Source: Verrucomicrobiota bacterium (GTDB lineage: Bacteria; Verrucomicrobiota; Verrucomicrobiia; Opitutales; Intestinicryptomonadaceae). From it: a stretch of DNA of 64,000 nt. This document shows positions 52,606 through 63,000 of the stretch, one piece after another (position 1 is the first letter of the stretch; the number at the start of each line of letters is the position of its first letter). Below the pieces are notes generated by a model, which ran no database searches, was not told the DNA's origin, and was given only the letters and a program-made list of their open reading frames with translations. The DNA lies in NCBI GenBank assembly GCA_023450935.1, contig JAEXGH010000026.1:1-64000 (forward strand). Reading direction: 5' to 3'. The translations under genes were made by a program, and so were the position numbers.

Positions 52606-53127
52606 TCAACCGTCGGAGTAGACATCGACACCGAAAAACTCCATAACCGCCGCGGGTGCGGTCATACAAAGCCGCGATACCGCCCCCGCGGCCAGACTCG
52701 AAACTGCGGCGTCGCAACCGAATCTGCGAAGATACTGCCAGACGCCCGAACAGTCGGCGGGCGAAAACACCGCGCAAAGGCACACAACCACCAGATTCAC
52801 CGCCGCAAAAACTACTGCCGAAGAAAACGCGTCGGCAAAGCGCAATTTGAACCGCCACGAATTGAGCAAAAACGCCGCCGCAAGCCAGACGGCGCAAACG
52901 GCGAACATATTCTGCCCGCGCCCCGCCGACGCCGCAAGCGCGCAAAACGCCACGACGAACGTCGCCGTTTTCCAACCCGAAAAAAGCGCGGCGGGCACGA
53001 TGAACACTGCAGGCAGGCTCAAAAACACGCGGCCGTCAACCGACGAATTCACCGACGTTATCGCCGCCCAATACAGGCACCCCAACGCTAAAAACAAAAC
53101 TACGCGGATATCGAAACTTCTGAACAT
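52606..53127 (-). CDS. mreD: MreD-like rod-shape membrane protein
   Basis: The 173-residue product is hydrophobic throughout with about five transmembrane segments (LFLALGCLYWAAITS, VFLSLPAVFIVPAALFSG, SSAVVFAAVNLVVVCLCAVF and others). Sequence similarity to MreD is weak by eye, as usual for this protein, and the call rests mainly on its place between mreC and mrdA, with single-base spacing to mreC. Confidence 0.7.
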   Translation of the reverse strand: MFRSFDIRVVLFLALGCLYWAAITSVNSSVDGRVFLSLPAVFIVPAALFSGWKTATFVVAFCALAASAGRGQNMFAVCAVWLAAAFLLNSWRFKLRFADAFSSAVVFAAVNLVVVCLCAVFSPADCSGVWQYLRRFGCDAAVSSLAAGAVSRLCMTAPAAVMEFFGVDVYSDG

Positions 53128-53128
53128 A

Positions 53129-53962
53129 TCACTTTATGTCGAGCACGGGAACTAATATTGAGACCTCACGGATTGAGGAAAGTTCGGGGTTAAGAAGAAC
53201 CGTGCCCGACTTGAAAATTTCGTCGGAGTCGGGAGAAAGCGAGACCACTTTGCCTATCTCGATTCCGTCCGGAAACGAGCCGGCAAGCGACGACGTAACT
53301 ATGCTAAGCGTTCCGTTTTTCGGGAGCGAAATGTCTTTTGGAACGTCGCACACTTCGCCGTCGGAGGCCTTCAGAGCAACACCGCCCTGCCCCTGATAGA
53401 TTACGGGGCGGTCGTCGCCGCGGAAGTGGCAGGCTATTCTGAAATTCCTGCTGCTTACAAGTTCGACTTCGCAAGTATAAAGCCCCACTGAGCACACACG
53501 TCCCACGACTCCGCCTCCGTAAATTACCGCGTAGCCCTCGCGTATGCCGTGAATCGAACCCTTGCGCAGAGTTATGCGCTGCCACCATGCATTGACGTCG
53601 CGCGCTACGACTCTGGCGACTTCCATTTTGAATTTCTCCTCCGACGGCAGCTGCAATATGTTTTCCAGCCGCACAATCTGCGAGCGCAGCGAATCGTTTT
53701 CCACAACTTTCAGCTCGTAGGAGGCGTTTACGCGCGCCAAGTCTCGACCGGCCTCCATCAGCTCCTGCTTCGAAGTGGAGCGCATGCTCCAATACTTCTG
53801 CAAATCGGCAATGCGCGACGGCAGAACATCGACGGGCGCGCGGAATTCCCTAAACGTTTTTTCAGCAAAATTACGCACCCCCTGCGGAAGGACAAACGCG
53901 CACAACAACAACAAAGCCAATACGGCTATGTTCCGCGCACTCCTAAAGTTTTTGAAAGCCAA
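53129..53962 (-). CDS. mreC: Rod-shape-determining protein MreC
   Basis: The 277-residue bitopic protein links MreB to the wall synthesis enzymes. It shows an N-terminal membrane segment (NIAVLALLLLCAFVLPQGV), a periplasmic coiled coil (about 60-100) and the beta domain with VARDVNAWWQRITLRKGSIHGIREGYAVIYGGGVVGRV, the MreC hallmark. It lies between mreB and mreD in the usual order. Confidence 0.93.
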   Translation of the reverse strand: MAFKNFRSARNIAVLALLLLCAFVLPQGVRNFAEKTFREFRAPVDVLPSRIADLQKYWSMRSTSKQELMEAGRDLARVNASYELKVVENDSLRSQIVRLENILQLPSEEKFKMEVARVVARDVNAWWQRITLRKGSIHGIREGYAVIYGGGVVGRVCSVGLYTCEVELVSSRNFRIACHFRGDDRPVIYQGQGGVALKASDGEVCDVPKDISLPKNGTLSIVTSSLAGSFPDGIEIGKVVSLSPDSDEIFKSGTVLLNPELSSIREVSILVPVLDIK

Positions 53963-53977
53963 TTTCCGACCCCTCTG

Positions 53978-54988
53978 TTAAGAGTTGTCTTTCGCCCAAA
54001 AATCGTAGTTTTTGAGAACCTGCCCCGTGCCGTTTACGACCGCCTTGAGAGGGTCGTCGGCCACGAAACACGGAAGCCCCGTAACGTCGGTGATGCGGAG
54101 GTTGAGATTGCGGATAAGCGCGCCGCCGCCGGCCAGCACTATCGCGCCGTTTACCAAGTCGGCACTGAGTTCGGGCGGACATTTTTCCAGAACCTCCTTG
54201 ATTGCGTCGGTGATTTCCTTGAACGAATCCGAAAGAGCCTCGCGGATTTCCTGCGAAGACACATACAAAGTTTTGGGCAGCCCCGCAACGGCGTCGCGCC
54301 CCCTAACTTCCCAAGTGAGCTCCTTGTCGAGAGGGAAAGCCGAACCTATGTTGATTTTTATCTCCTCTGCGGTGCGCTCGCCTATGATGAGGTTGTAGAC
54401 CCGCTTCATATAGCTTGCTATTGCCGCGTCGAAGGCGTCGCCGCCTATGCGCACGCTCTTTGCGTAGCAAATGTTCGAAAGCGATATCACGGCGATTTCC
54501 GTAGTTCCGCCGCCTATGTCCACAATCATATTCGCAGTCGGGTCTTCGATGGGAAGCCCCACACCGATTGCCGCCATAAGCGGCTCTTCCTTCAAGCATA
54601 CGGAGCGCGCGCCCGCGTGGATTGCCGACTCGTGCACGGCGCGGCGTTCCACCTCGGTAATACCAGACGGAACGGCAATTACAACGCGCGGAGCTATAAG
54701 ATTGAATTTGTTCGTGGCCTTTTCGATGAAGTAGCGAAGCATGACTTCCGTGATGTCGAAGTCTGCAATGACGCCCTTTTTCATCGGGCGAATTGCCGTG
54801 ATGTTGCTGGGAGTTTTTCCGAGCATTTTCTTCGCCTTTTCGCCTACGGCAACGACTTTCTTGGAATTGTTATATACGGCCACGACGCTGGGTTCGCTGA
54901 TGACGATTTCGTCCTTTGTGTAGACGAGCGTGTTCGCCGTGCCGAGGTCTATGCCGATGTCGTTCGATAGAATATTGAATCCTGCCAT
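53978..54988 (-). CDS. mreB: Rod-shape-determining protein MreB
   Basis: The 336-residue actin homologue forms the cytoskeletal filaments that guide cell elongation. Actin-fold motifs are visible: NDIGIDLGTANTLVYTKD (phosphate 1), VVIAVPSGITEVERRAV, MIVDIGGGTTEIAVISL (phosphate 2), and VLAGGGALIRNLNLRI (adenosine). The start at 54988 (MAGFNILS) fits the family; the frame open to 55033 is not needed. It is the first gene of mreBCD-mrdA. Confidence 0.96.
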   Translation of the reverse strand: MAGFNILSNDIGIDLGTANTLVYTKDEIVISEPSVVAVYNNSKKVVAVGEKAKKMLGKTPSNITAIRPMKKGVIADFDITEVMLRYFIEKATNKFNLIAPRVVIAVPSGITEVERRAVHESAIHAGARSVCLKEEPLMAAIGVGLPIEDPTANMIVDIGGGTTEIAVISLSNICYAKSVRIGGDAFDAAIASYMKRVYNLIIGERTAEEIKINIGSAFPLDKELTWEVRGRDAVAGLPKTLYVSSQEIREALSDSFKEITDAIKEVLEKCPPELSADLVNGAIVLAGGGALIRNLNLRITDVTGLPCFVADDPLKAVVNGTGQVLKNYDFWAKDNS

Positions 54989-55022
54989 AGTTATAAAGAT
55001 TTTGTTTTTCTGAAAAAGTTCG

Positions 55023-55040
55023 ATTATACGCACATGTGCG
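55023..55040 (-). promoter_or_regulatory. mreB promoter -10 element next to a 12-bp palindrome
   Basis: On the minus strand a perfect TATAAT (55023-55028) lies 34 bases before the mreB start, directly preceded by CGCACATGTGCG (55029-55040), a perfect palindrome in the -10/-35 spacer. No good -35 is seen at 17 bases. The palindrome may be a regulator site. TTGACA occurs further upstream on the same strand. Confidence 0.5.
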
Positions 55041-55132
55041 TTCTTTCCGAACGCGCGCGCCCCGAAAAATGTTCTTGAAGCGAGAATCCGATTTATTTAC
55101 AAAATTGTCAACATTTTAAATTGAAACGGGAA

Positions 55133-56818
55133 ATGAAAAAACTGATTTTTTTATGTCTTTTGCAATTCGCGGCAACATTCGCGCAGGCAAAAGTGGGTTT
55201 TGCGGCAACGGCCGAGGTTGCGTCGGTGGAAGCGGGAGCCGCGTTTGAAATTTCCGCCAAATTCTCCGTTCCGAAAGGTTCGCACATCTACGCGCAAAAG
55301 ACCGATGTCGGGCTTCCCACCGAAATAAAAGCCGAAATGCCCGCGGGGTGGACGCTCGAGAAAATCGAATTTCCCCGCCCCGAAAAGTTCGAATTTATGT
55401 CGGTTTGGGCAAGCGGATATTCGGGCGATTTCGACGTTTCGGTTTTACTAAAAGCCCCAGCGCAAGCCGCAGACGGCACGCAAAAAATAACGCTTTCTGC
55501 GTCGTGGCTTGAATGCGGACAAACCTGCGTTCCCGACGGCGGTTCGGCCGACGTATACGTTTCGGTTTCGGGCGGCGCAGAACGCGGCGGAGGTTTTTGG
55601 GCTGCCGTCTTGGGAGCTGTTTTGGGCGGAATAATCCTGAACGCAATGCCCTGCGTATTCCCCGTAATAGGGCTGAAGATTATGTCTTTTGCCGCCTCTG
55701 CGGGAAGCTCCAAACTTGCCATAGTAAAAAACGGGGCGTTCTTTTCGCTCGGGATACTGTCCACATTCGCTTTCCTCGGTGCGGTTTTGGCGGCGGCAAA
55801 GGCGGCGGGCGCAAGCGCGGGCTGGGGCTTCCAGCTGCAAAATCCCGCTTTTTCGGCGGCGATGGCTTCGGTGTTCTGGCTTGTCGCGCTCGATTTTGCG
55901 GGCGTGAGGGAGTTCGGCGGAGCAATAGGCTCGGCGGCGGCGGGTGTCGATGCACGCAAAAAAAGCGCGTTTGTTTCGAACTTTCTTGCGGGCGTGCTGG
56001 CGGTGCTTGTAGCAAGTCCGTGCGTTGCGCCGTTTATGGCTTCGGCGATTGGGTTTGCGCTTGCAGCGGAAGCCTCCCCTACCGAAACGGTGGCAATCGT
56101 ATCCGCGGTTGGGGTCGGAATGGCGTTGCCGTATATGTGTCTTTCGGCGTTCCCGTCGCTGGTAAAAAAACTGCCCAAACCGGGCAAGTGGCTTCTGGTT
56201 TTAAAAAGAACGCTTTCGATTCCGCTTTTTGCAAGTGCCGCGTGGCTTGCCGCCGTTTTTGTAGGCCAAGGCGGAAACGCGTTTGCTGTGTGTTTGGCGG
56301 CGGTATTGCTTGCGGCGGCTGCTGTAATTTGGGGAAAGTTCGCAAACCCGACCCAGAGCGCGCCAAAAAGGGCGGCGGCGGTCGTCGTGTGCGCCCTGCT
56401 TGCGGCGGCGGCGGTCGTCGCGCTCGGGCAGACGAGAGCCGACGTTGCGCAATCGGCGGAAAGCCCAATTTCCGGAGGAAACGCGTGGTCGCCGGAGAGG
56501 GTCGAAGAATTGCGCAAAAGCGGGCACCCCGTGTTCGTCGTCTTCACGGCGTCGTGGTGCATAACGTGCCAATACAACAAGCAAATACTTGAAACCGACG
56601 CCGTGCGCGAAGCCTTCGCCCGCAAAAACGTCGCCGTTTTGGTCGCCGACTGGACGAACAAAAACGACGCCATAGCGCGGGAGCTTAAAAAATACTCGCG
56701 CGCGGGCGTGCCGCTTTACCTGCTCTACCCGCCCTCCCCCGACGAAAAACCCGAAATTCTGCCGGCAATTCTCACCCCCTCCGCGGTTGCGGAAGCGGTT
56801 GACAAACTCCGACAATAA
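55133..56818 (+). CDS. dsbD: DsbD-like thiol:disulfide interchange protein
   Basis: The 561-residue protein carries electrons from cytoplasmic thioredoxin to the periplasm. Order of parts: signal peptide (MKKLIFLCLLQFAATFAQA), N-terminal periplasmic domain with the Cys pair in WLECGQTCVPDGG, membrane domain with the redox cysteines in NAMPCVFPVIGLK and ASPCVAPFMASA, and a C-terminal thioredoxin domain with ASWCITCQYNK. The ATG at 55133 is preferred to the TTG at 55121 because of GGGA at the right distance. It diverges from mreB. Confidence 0.92.
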   Translation: MKKLIFLCLLQFAATFAQAKVGFAATAEVASVEAGAAFEISAKFSVPKGSHIYAQKTDVGLPTEIKAEMPAGWTLEKIEFPRPEKFEFMSVWASGYSGDFDVSVLLKAPAQAADGTQKITLSASWLECGQTCVPDGGSADVYVSVSGGAERGGGFWAAVLGAVLGGIILNAMPCVFPVIGLKIMSFAASAGSSKLAIVKNGAFFSLGILSTFAFLGAVLAAAKAAGASAGWGFQLQNPAFSAAMASVFWLVALDFAGVREFGGAIGSAAAGVDARKKSAFVSNFLAGVLAVLVASPCVAPFMASAIGFALAAEASPTETVAIVSAVGVGMALPYMCLSAFPSLVKKLPKPGKWLLVLKRTLSIPLFASAAWLAAVFVGQGGNAFAVCLAAVLLAAAAVIWGKFANPTQSAPKRAAAVVVCALLAAAAVVALGQTRADVAQSAESPISGGNAWSPERVEELRKSGHPVFVVFTASWCITCQYNKQILETDAVREAFARKNVAVLVADWTNKNDAIARELKKYSRAGVPLYLLYPPSPDEKPEILPAILTPSAVAEAVDKLRQ

Positions 56819-56849
56819 TGCAACATACTCTGGCGTTTAAATTACGAAT

Positions 56850-58106
56850 ATGGAGCAAACCCGATTTCTAAACTGGAGCAAGGCCGCGGAAATAGCCGAA
56901 AAGTTCGGAACGCCCTGCTATGTATACGACGAAAACTCGCTTGTCAGACAGGCAAAAAGCGCGCTTGCGTTCCCCAACGCATTCGGAATAACCGTGCGCT
57001 ACGCAATGAAAGCGGCGTCGAATAAAAACATTTTGCGGCTGTTCAACGGACTCGGGCTGAAAATAGACGCCTCCAGCGCGTTCGAAGCGGCGCGCGCAAT
57101 TTCGGCGGGCATTCCCGCGGGGGACATTTCGCTTTCGTCGCAACAGCTTCCCGACAACCTCGCGGAAATGATAAATGCGGGCGTAAAATACAATGCGTGT
57201 TCCCTGCACCAGCTTGAAAGCTACGGAAAACTTTTCCCGAACACGGAGGTGGGCGTGCGAATAAACCCGGGGTTGGGTTCGGGCGGAACCAAGCGCACAA
57301 ACGTGGGCGGACCGGCGTCGTCGTTCGGAATATGGTTCGAATACATTCCGCAGATAAAGCTTGCCGCGCAAAAATACGGACTGAAAATCGTCAGAATCCA
57401 CACGCACATAGGTTCGGGTTCAGACCCCGAAGTGTGGCAGAAAGTAGCCCGCATGAGCCTCGATACAGTCGCGCTTTTCGAAGACGTGAAAACACTCAAC
57501 ATGGGCGGGGGCTACAAAGTCGCGCGCATGGCGGACGAAAAATCTACCGACCTGCAGAAAATAGGCGCGCCCGTTGCAAAGCTCGTGGAGGAATTCGCGC
57601 AGAAAACGGGGCGCAAACTCGCCTTTGAAATCGAACCGGGGACGTTCCTGCTTGCAAACTGCGCCGCGGTGCTCGCCCGCGTTCAGGACATCTGCGACAC
57701 TGGCAAAGACGGCTACAACTTTCTCAAGCTCGATACGGGAATGACCGACATTCTGCGCCCCTCGATTTACGGCGCGCAACACCCGCTCTCCATTCTCTCG
57801 GAATCGCCAAGCGAGGAAACGCGCAGCTACATTGTCTGCGGGCACTGCTGCGAAAGCGGCGACATTCTCACCCCCGCCCCCGCCGATCCCGAAGGACTCG
57901 CCCCGCGCGAAATGCCCCGCGCGAAAATCGGCGACTTCTGCGTTATCGACGGCGCGGGCGCGTATTGCAGCTCTATGAGCACTTCCAACTACAACTCCTA
58001 CCCCGCCTCGCCGGAGGTTCTGCTGCGCGCCGACGGTTCGGTGGCACTCATGCGCAAACGCCAGACGCCCGCGCAGGTGTCGGAAAACGAAGTGGACGCG
58101 CTATGA
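56850..58106 (+). CDS. lysA: Diaminopimelate decarboxylase
   Basis: The 418-residue PLP enzyme decarboxylates meso-diaminopimelate to lysine. The PLP lysine is in TVRYAMKAASNKNIL; HTHIGSGSDPEVW, NMGGGYKV, EIEPGTFLLANC, the active-site VCGHCCESGDIL and GAYCSSMSTSNYNSYPASP follow. The sequence is a little divergent but has all key residues; other fold-III decarboxylases remain a minor option. It overlaps the next start by 4 bases (ATGA). Confidence 0.9.
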   Translation: MEQTRFLNWSKAAEIAEKFGTPCYVYDENSLVRQAKSALAFPNAFGITVRYAMKAASNKNILRLFNGLGLKIDASSAFEAARAISAGIPAGDISLSSQQLPDNLAEMINAGVKYNACSLHQLESYGKLFPNTEVGVRINPGLGSGGTKRTNVGGPASSFGIWFEYIPQIKLAAQKYGLKIVRIHTHIGSGSDPEVWQKVARMSLDTVALFEDVKTLNMGGGYKVARMADEKSTDLQKIGAPVAKLVEEFAQKTGRKLAFEIEPGTFLLANCAAVLARVQDICDTGKDGYNFLKLDTGMTDILRPSIYGAQHPLSILSESPSEETRSYIVCGHCCESGDILTPAPADPEGLAPREMPRAKIGDFCVIDGAGAYCSSMSTSNYNSYPASPEVLLRADGSVALMRKRQTPAQVSENEVDAL

Positions 58107-58507
58107 TAACCTCGTCTACGGCTATAAAAGTGCGTTTTGCGGAAACCGACGCAATGGGCGTTGTATACCACGCAAACTACCTGCCGTGGTGCGAATGCGC
58201 GCGCCTTGCGCTGATTGAAAGTTTCGGCGTAAAGTATACAGACCTCGTAGAACGCGGATTCCACCTGCCCGTGGTGGAGGCGCATGTAAACTACAAATTT
58301 CCCGCGCGCTTCGGCGACGAAGTTCAAATTCGCGCAAAAATAACCGAAAAACCAGCCGTGAGAATCAGGATTGACTACGAAATATCCGCCAATTCCCGAC
58401 TGCTTGCCGCGGCGCATACAATCCACGTTTTCGTAAATTCGCACGGCGTTCCCATCAAGCCGCCCGCCGATTTTATGAAGGCTTTGGCAGAGGCGTTCGA
58501 CAAATGA
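58103..58507 (+). CDS. YbgC-like acyl-CoA thioesterase
   Basis: The 134-residue hot-dog-fold protein hydrolyses acyl-CoA or acyl-ACP thioesters. VRFAETDAMGVVYHANYLPWCECARLAL holds the catalytic Asp (in TDAMGVVYHANY), and VVEAHVNYKFPARFGDEVQI is also family-typical. It overlaps lysA and the next gene by 4 bases each, so it is co-translated with them. Cytoplasmic; natural substrate unknown. Confidence 0.87.
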   Translation: MITSSTAIKVRFAETDAMGVVYHANYLPWCECARLALIESFGVKYTDLVERGFHLPVVEAHVNYKFPARFGDEVQIRAKITEKPAVRIRIDYEISANSRLLAAAHTIHVFVNSHGVPIKPPADFMKALAEAFDK

Positions 58508-60012
58508 AAAACGCGGTCGCGGTTCTGTTTTCGGCGGTTGCAATTTTCGCCTGCTTTTGCGGGAGCTTCGCAAACCTGAATGCGCGCGCCACGCACGCGG
58601 ACGAATCGGAACAGGCGGCGACGCTGCTTAAACTCGACCGAACGGGCGAATACAAATATAACCCAGACGGTCCGCACGGTCCCGCTCTCTATTACTGGGC
58701 GGAGGCGGCGGTAAAATTTTTCGGCGCGGAAATCGGCATAAGAAACCTGCGCATTGCAATGCTTCCCGCGCTCGGCGCGTGCATTGCCGCCTTCTTTCTG
58801 CTCGCCGCGCCAATAGGCTTTGCGGGCGCGACAATGGCGGCGGCGTTTTTTGCGATAACATCGTCCGCGCAGATATACGGCGCGTATTTCGTCCACGAAA
58901 TCCTCTTTGCGCTGTCGGTTTTTCTGTGCGCGTTCGCATGCGTTAAATTCGCCGAAAAACGGACGCTTGCCGCGGCGTTTGCCGTCGGGCTTTTTGCGGG
59001 ATTTGCGCAGACGTGCAAGGAGACTTCAGTGATTGCGTTCGCCTCTTTCGCGGCGGGCGCGGCGGCGGTCTGGGCGCAAGGCGGCTTTCCAAGGCCCGAT
59101 TTGGCGCGGCTGAAAAACGCCCCAAAATTTTTGGGCGCGGCGGCGGCGGGTTTCGCGTTCGTTTTTGTTCCGCTTTATTCGTCGTTCGGCGAAAATCCAG
59201 CGGGTTTGCTCGACGCGTTCAAAAGCTACGCCTACCATTTTCTGGAAAAGTCGAAGATGGCGGAATTCGACTCGGGGTGGGACTTCTACCTGAAGCTGCT
59301 GTTCGTCCAAAAAAGCGGCGGCGCGTGGTTCGGCGAAATTTTCACGACTTCGTTCGCGCTCGCGGGGACGCTCTGCGCGGCTTTCGGGAAGTCCAAGGGC
59401 GCGCGGTGCGCGTTGTTTTTCGGCGTGTCGGCGGCGGCGGCGGTTGCGGTGCTCAGTTCGCTCGCATACAAGACGCCGTGGCTGATACTCTCGCCGCTTA
59501 TGATGGCGTGTGTGCCCGCAGGCTGGTTCTTGGCAAAGGCGTTCGACTTTTCGCGCGCGGCCGCCTGCGCGCTATGCATTGTTGCGGCCGTTGCGTATTT
59601 TCTGTGCCCGCCGCTTTCGAACAACGCCGTGGTGCGCTTCAACAGCGACCCCCGCAACCCGTTCATTTTCTCGCATACGGTATCCGACGAAAACAACCTG
59701 CTAAACCGTATTCTCGAGTGCGCAAAATGCTCCGAATACGGCGGCGACATTCCAATTGCGTTCGTCGGGAAAGTCTCTCCGTGGCCGCTGCCGTGGCAGT
59801 TGCGCCGCTTCCCCAACGCGGGCTTCTGGGAATCCGCGCCCGAGAATCTGTGCCAATTCGAAGTGGTTATGGCAGACGTATTCACCGTGCGCGACGTTGC
59901 CGAAAAGCTGGGCAAAGGCTACGTTTCCGATTTGTTCGGTCTTAGAAAAAACACGATAATTACGCTGTTTATAAAACGCGAAATTTTTGAACGAATTGTG
60001 GACGGAAAATGA
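58504..60012 (+). CDS. Agl23/TIGR03663-like membrane glycosyltransferase
   Basis: The 502-residue protein has about twelve membrane segments and, in the first periplasmic loop, ATHADESEQAATLLKLDRTGEYKYNPDGPHGPALYYW, the DE and HGP motif region of the Agl23 family (TIGR03663), related to dolichyl-phosphate-type glycosyltransferases. Family members are linked with polyprenol sugar transfer in the envelope. It is fused by 4-base overlaps to the thioesterase and the AsmA-like gene, which suggests an envelope-related unit. Substrate unknown. Confidence 0.75.
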   Translation: MKNAVAVLFSAVAIFACFCGSFANLNARATHADESEQAATLLKLDRTGEYKYNPDGPHGPALYYWAEAAVKFFGAEIGIRNLRIAMLPALGACIAAFFLLAAPIGFAGATMAAAFFAITSSAQIYGAYFVHEILFALSVFLCAFACVKFAEKRTLAAAFAVGLFAGFAQTCKETSVIAFASFAAGAAAVWAQGGFPRPDLARLKNAPKFLGAAAAGFAFVFVPLYSSFGENPAGLLDAFKSYAYHFLEKSKMAEFDSGWDFYLKLLFVQKSGGAWFGEIFTTSFALAGTLCAAFGKSKGARCALFFGVSAAAAVAVLSSLAYKTPWLILSPLMMACVPAGWFLAKAFDFSRAAACALCIVAAVAYFLCPPLSNNAVVRFNSDPRNPFIFSHTVSDENNLLNRILECAKCSEYGGDIPIAFVGKVSPWPLPWQLRRFPNAGFWESAPENLCQFEVVMADVFTVRDVAEKLGKGYVSDLFGLRKNTIITLFIKREIFERIVDGK

Positions 60013-63000
60013 AAAAGACTGCGGCAGTTCTCGTGGTTTTTGCCGCCGCAGTTTTGGTTGCGGCGGTCTGCGACTTCGGCGGAACGCAAACGCGTTTTGC
60101 GAATCTGCTTCTTGCACGGGCGGGTGCGCACGCAGAATCGGCGCGATTGACGCGTTCGGGGCTTGAGGCACGCGGGCTGCAAGTCCCGACGCCGTTCGGC
60201 AAACTCGACGCCGAAGAGGCGTTTTTCGAGTCTCCGCTAAAGCTTCTTTTCGGAAAAATAGACGGCGGCAGAATGCGCGCAACGCTCGTTTTCGACCTCT
60301 CCGAACGCGCCCAAGCGGCGCATTTGCCCGACATCTCGAACTTTTCGACCGACATTTCAACGGAATTCTGCGGGGAGAAAATTGACCTCCGCGCCGACAT
60401 AAAAAAACTGTCGTTCGGAAATGACGTTCTCGCCGACGCAACCGCGCGCATTCTGGTATGCGGGCGCGAATTTCTCCTCATTGCAAAGGGCGGCGGTGGT
60501 TCTTTGAGCGCGAAAATATCCGAAAACGGCGGCGACGTTTTCCTGCTGGGCGGACGGCTCGATTCGCCATCGCGCGGAAGCCTGAAACTGAAGCTTCTGC
60601 AAAGCAACAGCACGGCGGCGGAAAAATTCTTCGGCGTATCCCTGCCCTTTGCGGAAGCCTACGCCGAAACCGATTTCGACCTGCGGCACAAATTTCTGCG
60701 CGCCGACATAACTGCGAAAATCGACGCCGGTTCGCACAACCCCCGAATCGGGACGCTGAATTTCGAATGCAAAATGGCGGCGGAATTAGACGCAGGGGTG
60801 CTTAAAATCGGCGCGGCTGACGCGTCGCTTGTCTGCGGCGGCGGGCTTTCGGCGCGCTTTGCGGGCGAACGCGCAAAGTTTTCAATCCCCCCGCGCGGAG
60901 GAAAAATAAAGCTAGGAAGGCTCTCGGCTGTCTACTCGGGCGGCGGGCGTAAAAATGCTTCGGGGCTTGACGCGGAAAGCGCGGGAATGCTTGCCGACGT
61001 GTTTTTGGACGAAAACTTCAAAGTTTTTGTAAAATCCGCAAAGCCCGCAAACGCGCAAAACATTTCGCTTTTTGACGAATCGCGCGCGGTCTTCGAACGC
61101 CTCACTTTGATGTGCGATTTCGACGCGCAATTCGATTTTCCCGCCCAAAGATTCGGCGCGAGCACAAAAATTTACTCGCAACAAATAAACGGTAAAAAAT
61201 TCGAATTTTCCGCCGACTTCGATTCCGATTTCAACTTGAACGCGAACGCTAAAATCGACGCACGCGGAAGCGTTTTGCCGCTGTTGGCTTCGGTCAATTC
61301 CGTAGGCGCAAAATCCGATGCCAATGCAGAAATCGGCGCATTTGTGGAGACGGGAGACGGCGTGAAAATTTCCGATTTTTCGGCGAGAATTTTAGACAAT
61401 GAAAAAACTTTGCTACGCGCCGAAACAGAACTTCTCGAGTTCGCTTCGGACTCCAAAATTCCCGTTTCAGGCAAATTAAAAGCGGAGTTTGAAAACCTCC
61501 CGTTTGCAGTGTTCAAGCCGCTTTTCGGCAATTTCGACGCCCGCAGCGTTTCGGGGAAATTCGAATTTTCCGCCGACACTGGAACGGCGAAAATGGACGG
61601 CGTTTTTTCGGCAGACGACGTTAGCGCATACCGCGGCGCGGCGCGCCTGTTTTCGGGGCTGGACGTGAAATTCGAAACGCGCGGCACGTTCGACTTCGCC
61701 GAGCAAATTTTCGACGCGAAAGTCGAGAAAATAAAAGTGTCAAACGGGCGCGGAACAATGGCGGACTGCCACGCAAAAATTTTGTTCGACGCCCGAAAAT
61801 CGGAGTTTTACGAACTCATATTTTCCGTCAACACGGGCATTGTGCCACTAACGGAGCTCGAGTGCTTTTCGGGAGTGTTGGAGGCCGAACGCGGAACGGC
61901 AAAGCTCTACATAAGGTTGCTTGAGGGGAACCTTGCAGCGCACGCTTACATTTGGAATTTCGCGGCGAAGTCGGGCGGAGAAACTCTGGACTATGTGTGG
62001 CTTACGTTTATCCGCGACGGTTCGTCGCCCGAAAAAACAAAGTGGAGAGTCCATACCGAATCGCCGCGCGGCAAAACACGCGTGGGATGTAAGGCCGACT
62101 TTTCCAAAAAAATTCCCGCGCTGGAAATAACCTCACCAAATGTTGTCCTTGCAGATCTCGAAATTTTGAAGTCGGCAATGGCAACCAAAAAAAGCGGGCG
62201 CAAAAACATTATGCAATACGCGCCCGACGCCGCCGCATTCTGGGACATCGGCCGCGAATGGAGGGCGGAAGCGAAAATAAAAAGGCTTGTCATGCACGAT
62301 TCCGCCATATGGGAAAACGTCTCAGCTGACATCAAAGTTGGGCGCAGTCTGCATGCCGATTTAAAAACCTGCGCGTTCGGCGGACGCGCCACGCTTGAAG
62401 CAAGCGTAGATTTCGACGAATCGCGCACGCTGCCCTACTCGGCGAAATTTGACGCAAAGCTTGAAAACGCCGACGCCCGCGCCGCATTCGGAAAGCTTTT
62501 TTCGGGCGGAAAATTCGACGCCGCATTTTCGGGAAAATCCGAAGCCGCCAATTTGAAAAACCTTGTAAAATACTGGAGCGGGAAAATCGGCATTACATGC
62601 CGCGACGGCGCGTTTGTCCCGCTTTGCGGAAATTCGCTGCGCGCATCGGTTTCGTCGGTTTACGACGCCGCGTCCACGCCCGAGCGCAAAGCCGCCAAGG
62701 CGGCGCTCGTCGCGGATTTCGCGGAAATAGGATTCGACACCGCAAAAATTCGACTTGAAAGAACGCCGCAAACGTTCAACATCGACGTTGTGGAGTTTGA
62801 TTTGCGCGCGCGAAAAATGTCGCTGAAGTCGGACTTCGGGACGCTGTTTTTCAACCCCGACCTCCCCGTCCGCAGCTGGGATATGGACATTTCGCTGCGC
62901 GCAAAAACCGACAACGAACGCCTCGCCGAACTGATGCGGACAACGGGCGCGCTTGCCCGCACGGAAAGCGGCGGAGAGGTTTTCGAATCGAACAGTTTCC

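Noticed and set aside
53549..54970. 473-codon plus-strand open frame
   Set aside because: Antisense shadow of mreC and mreB.
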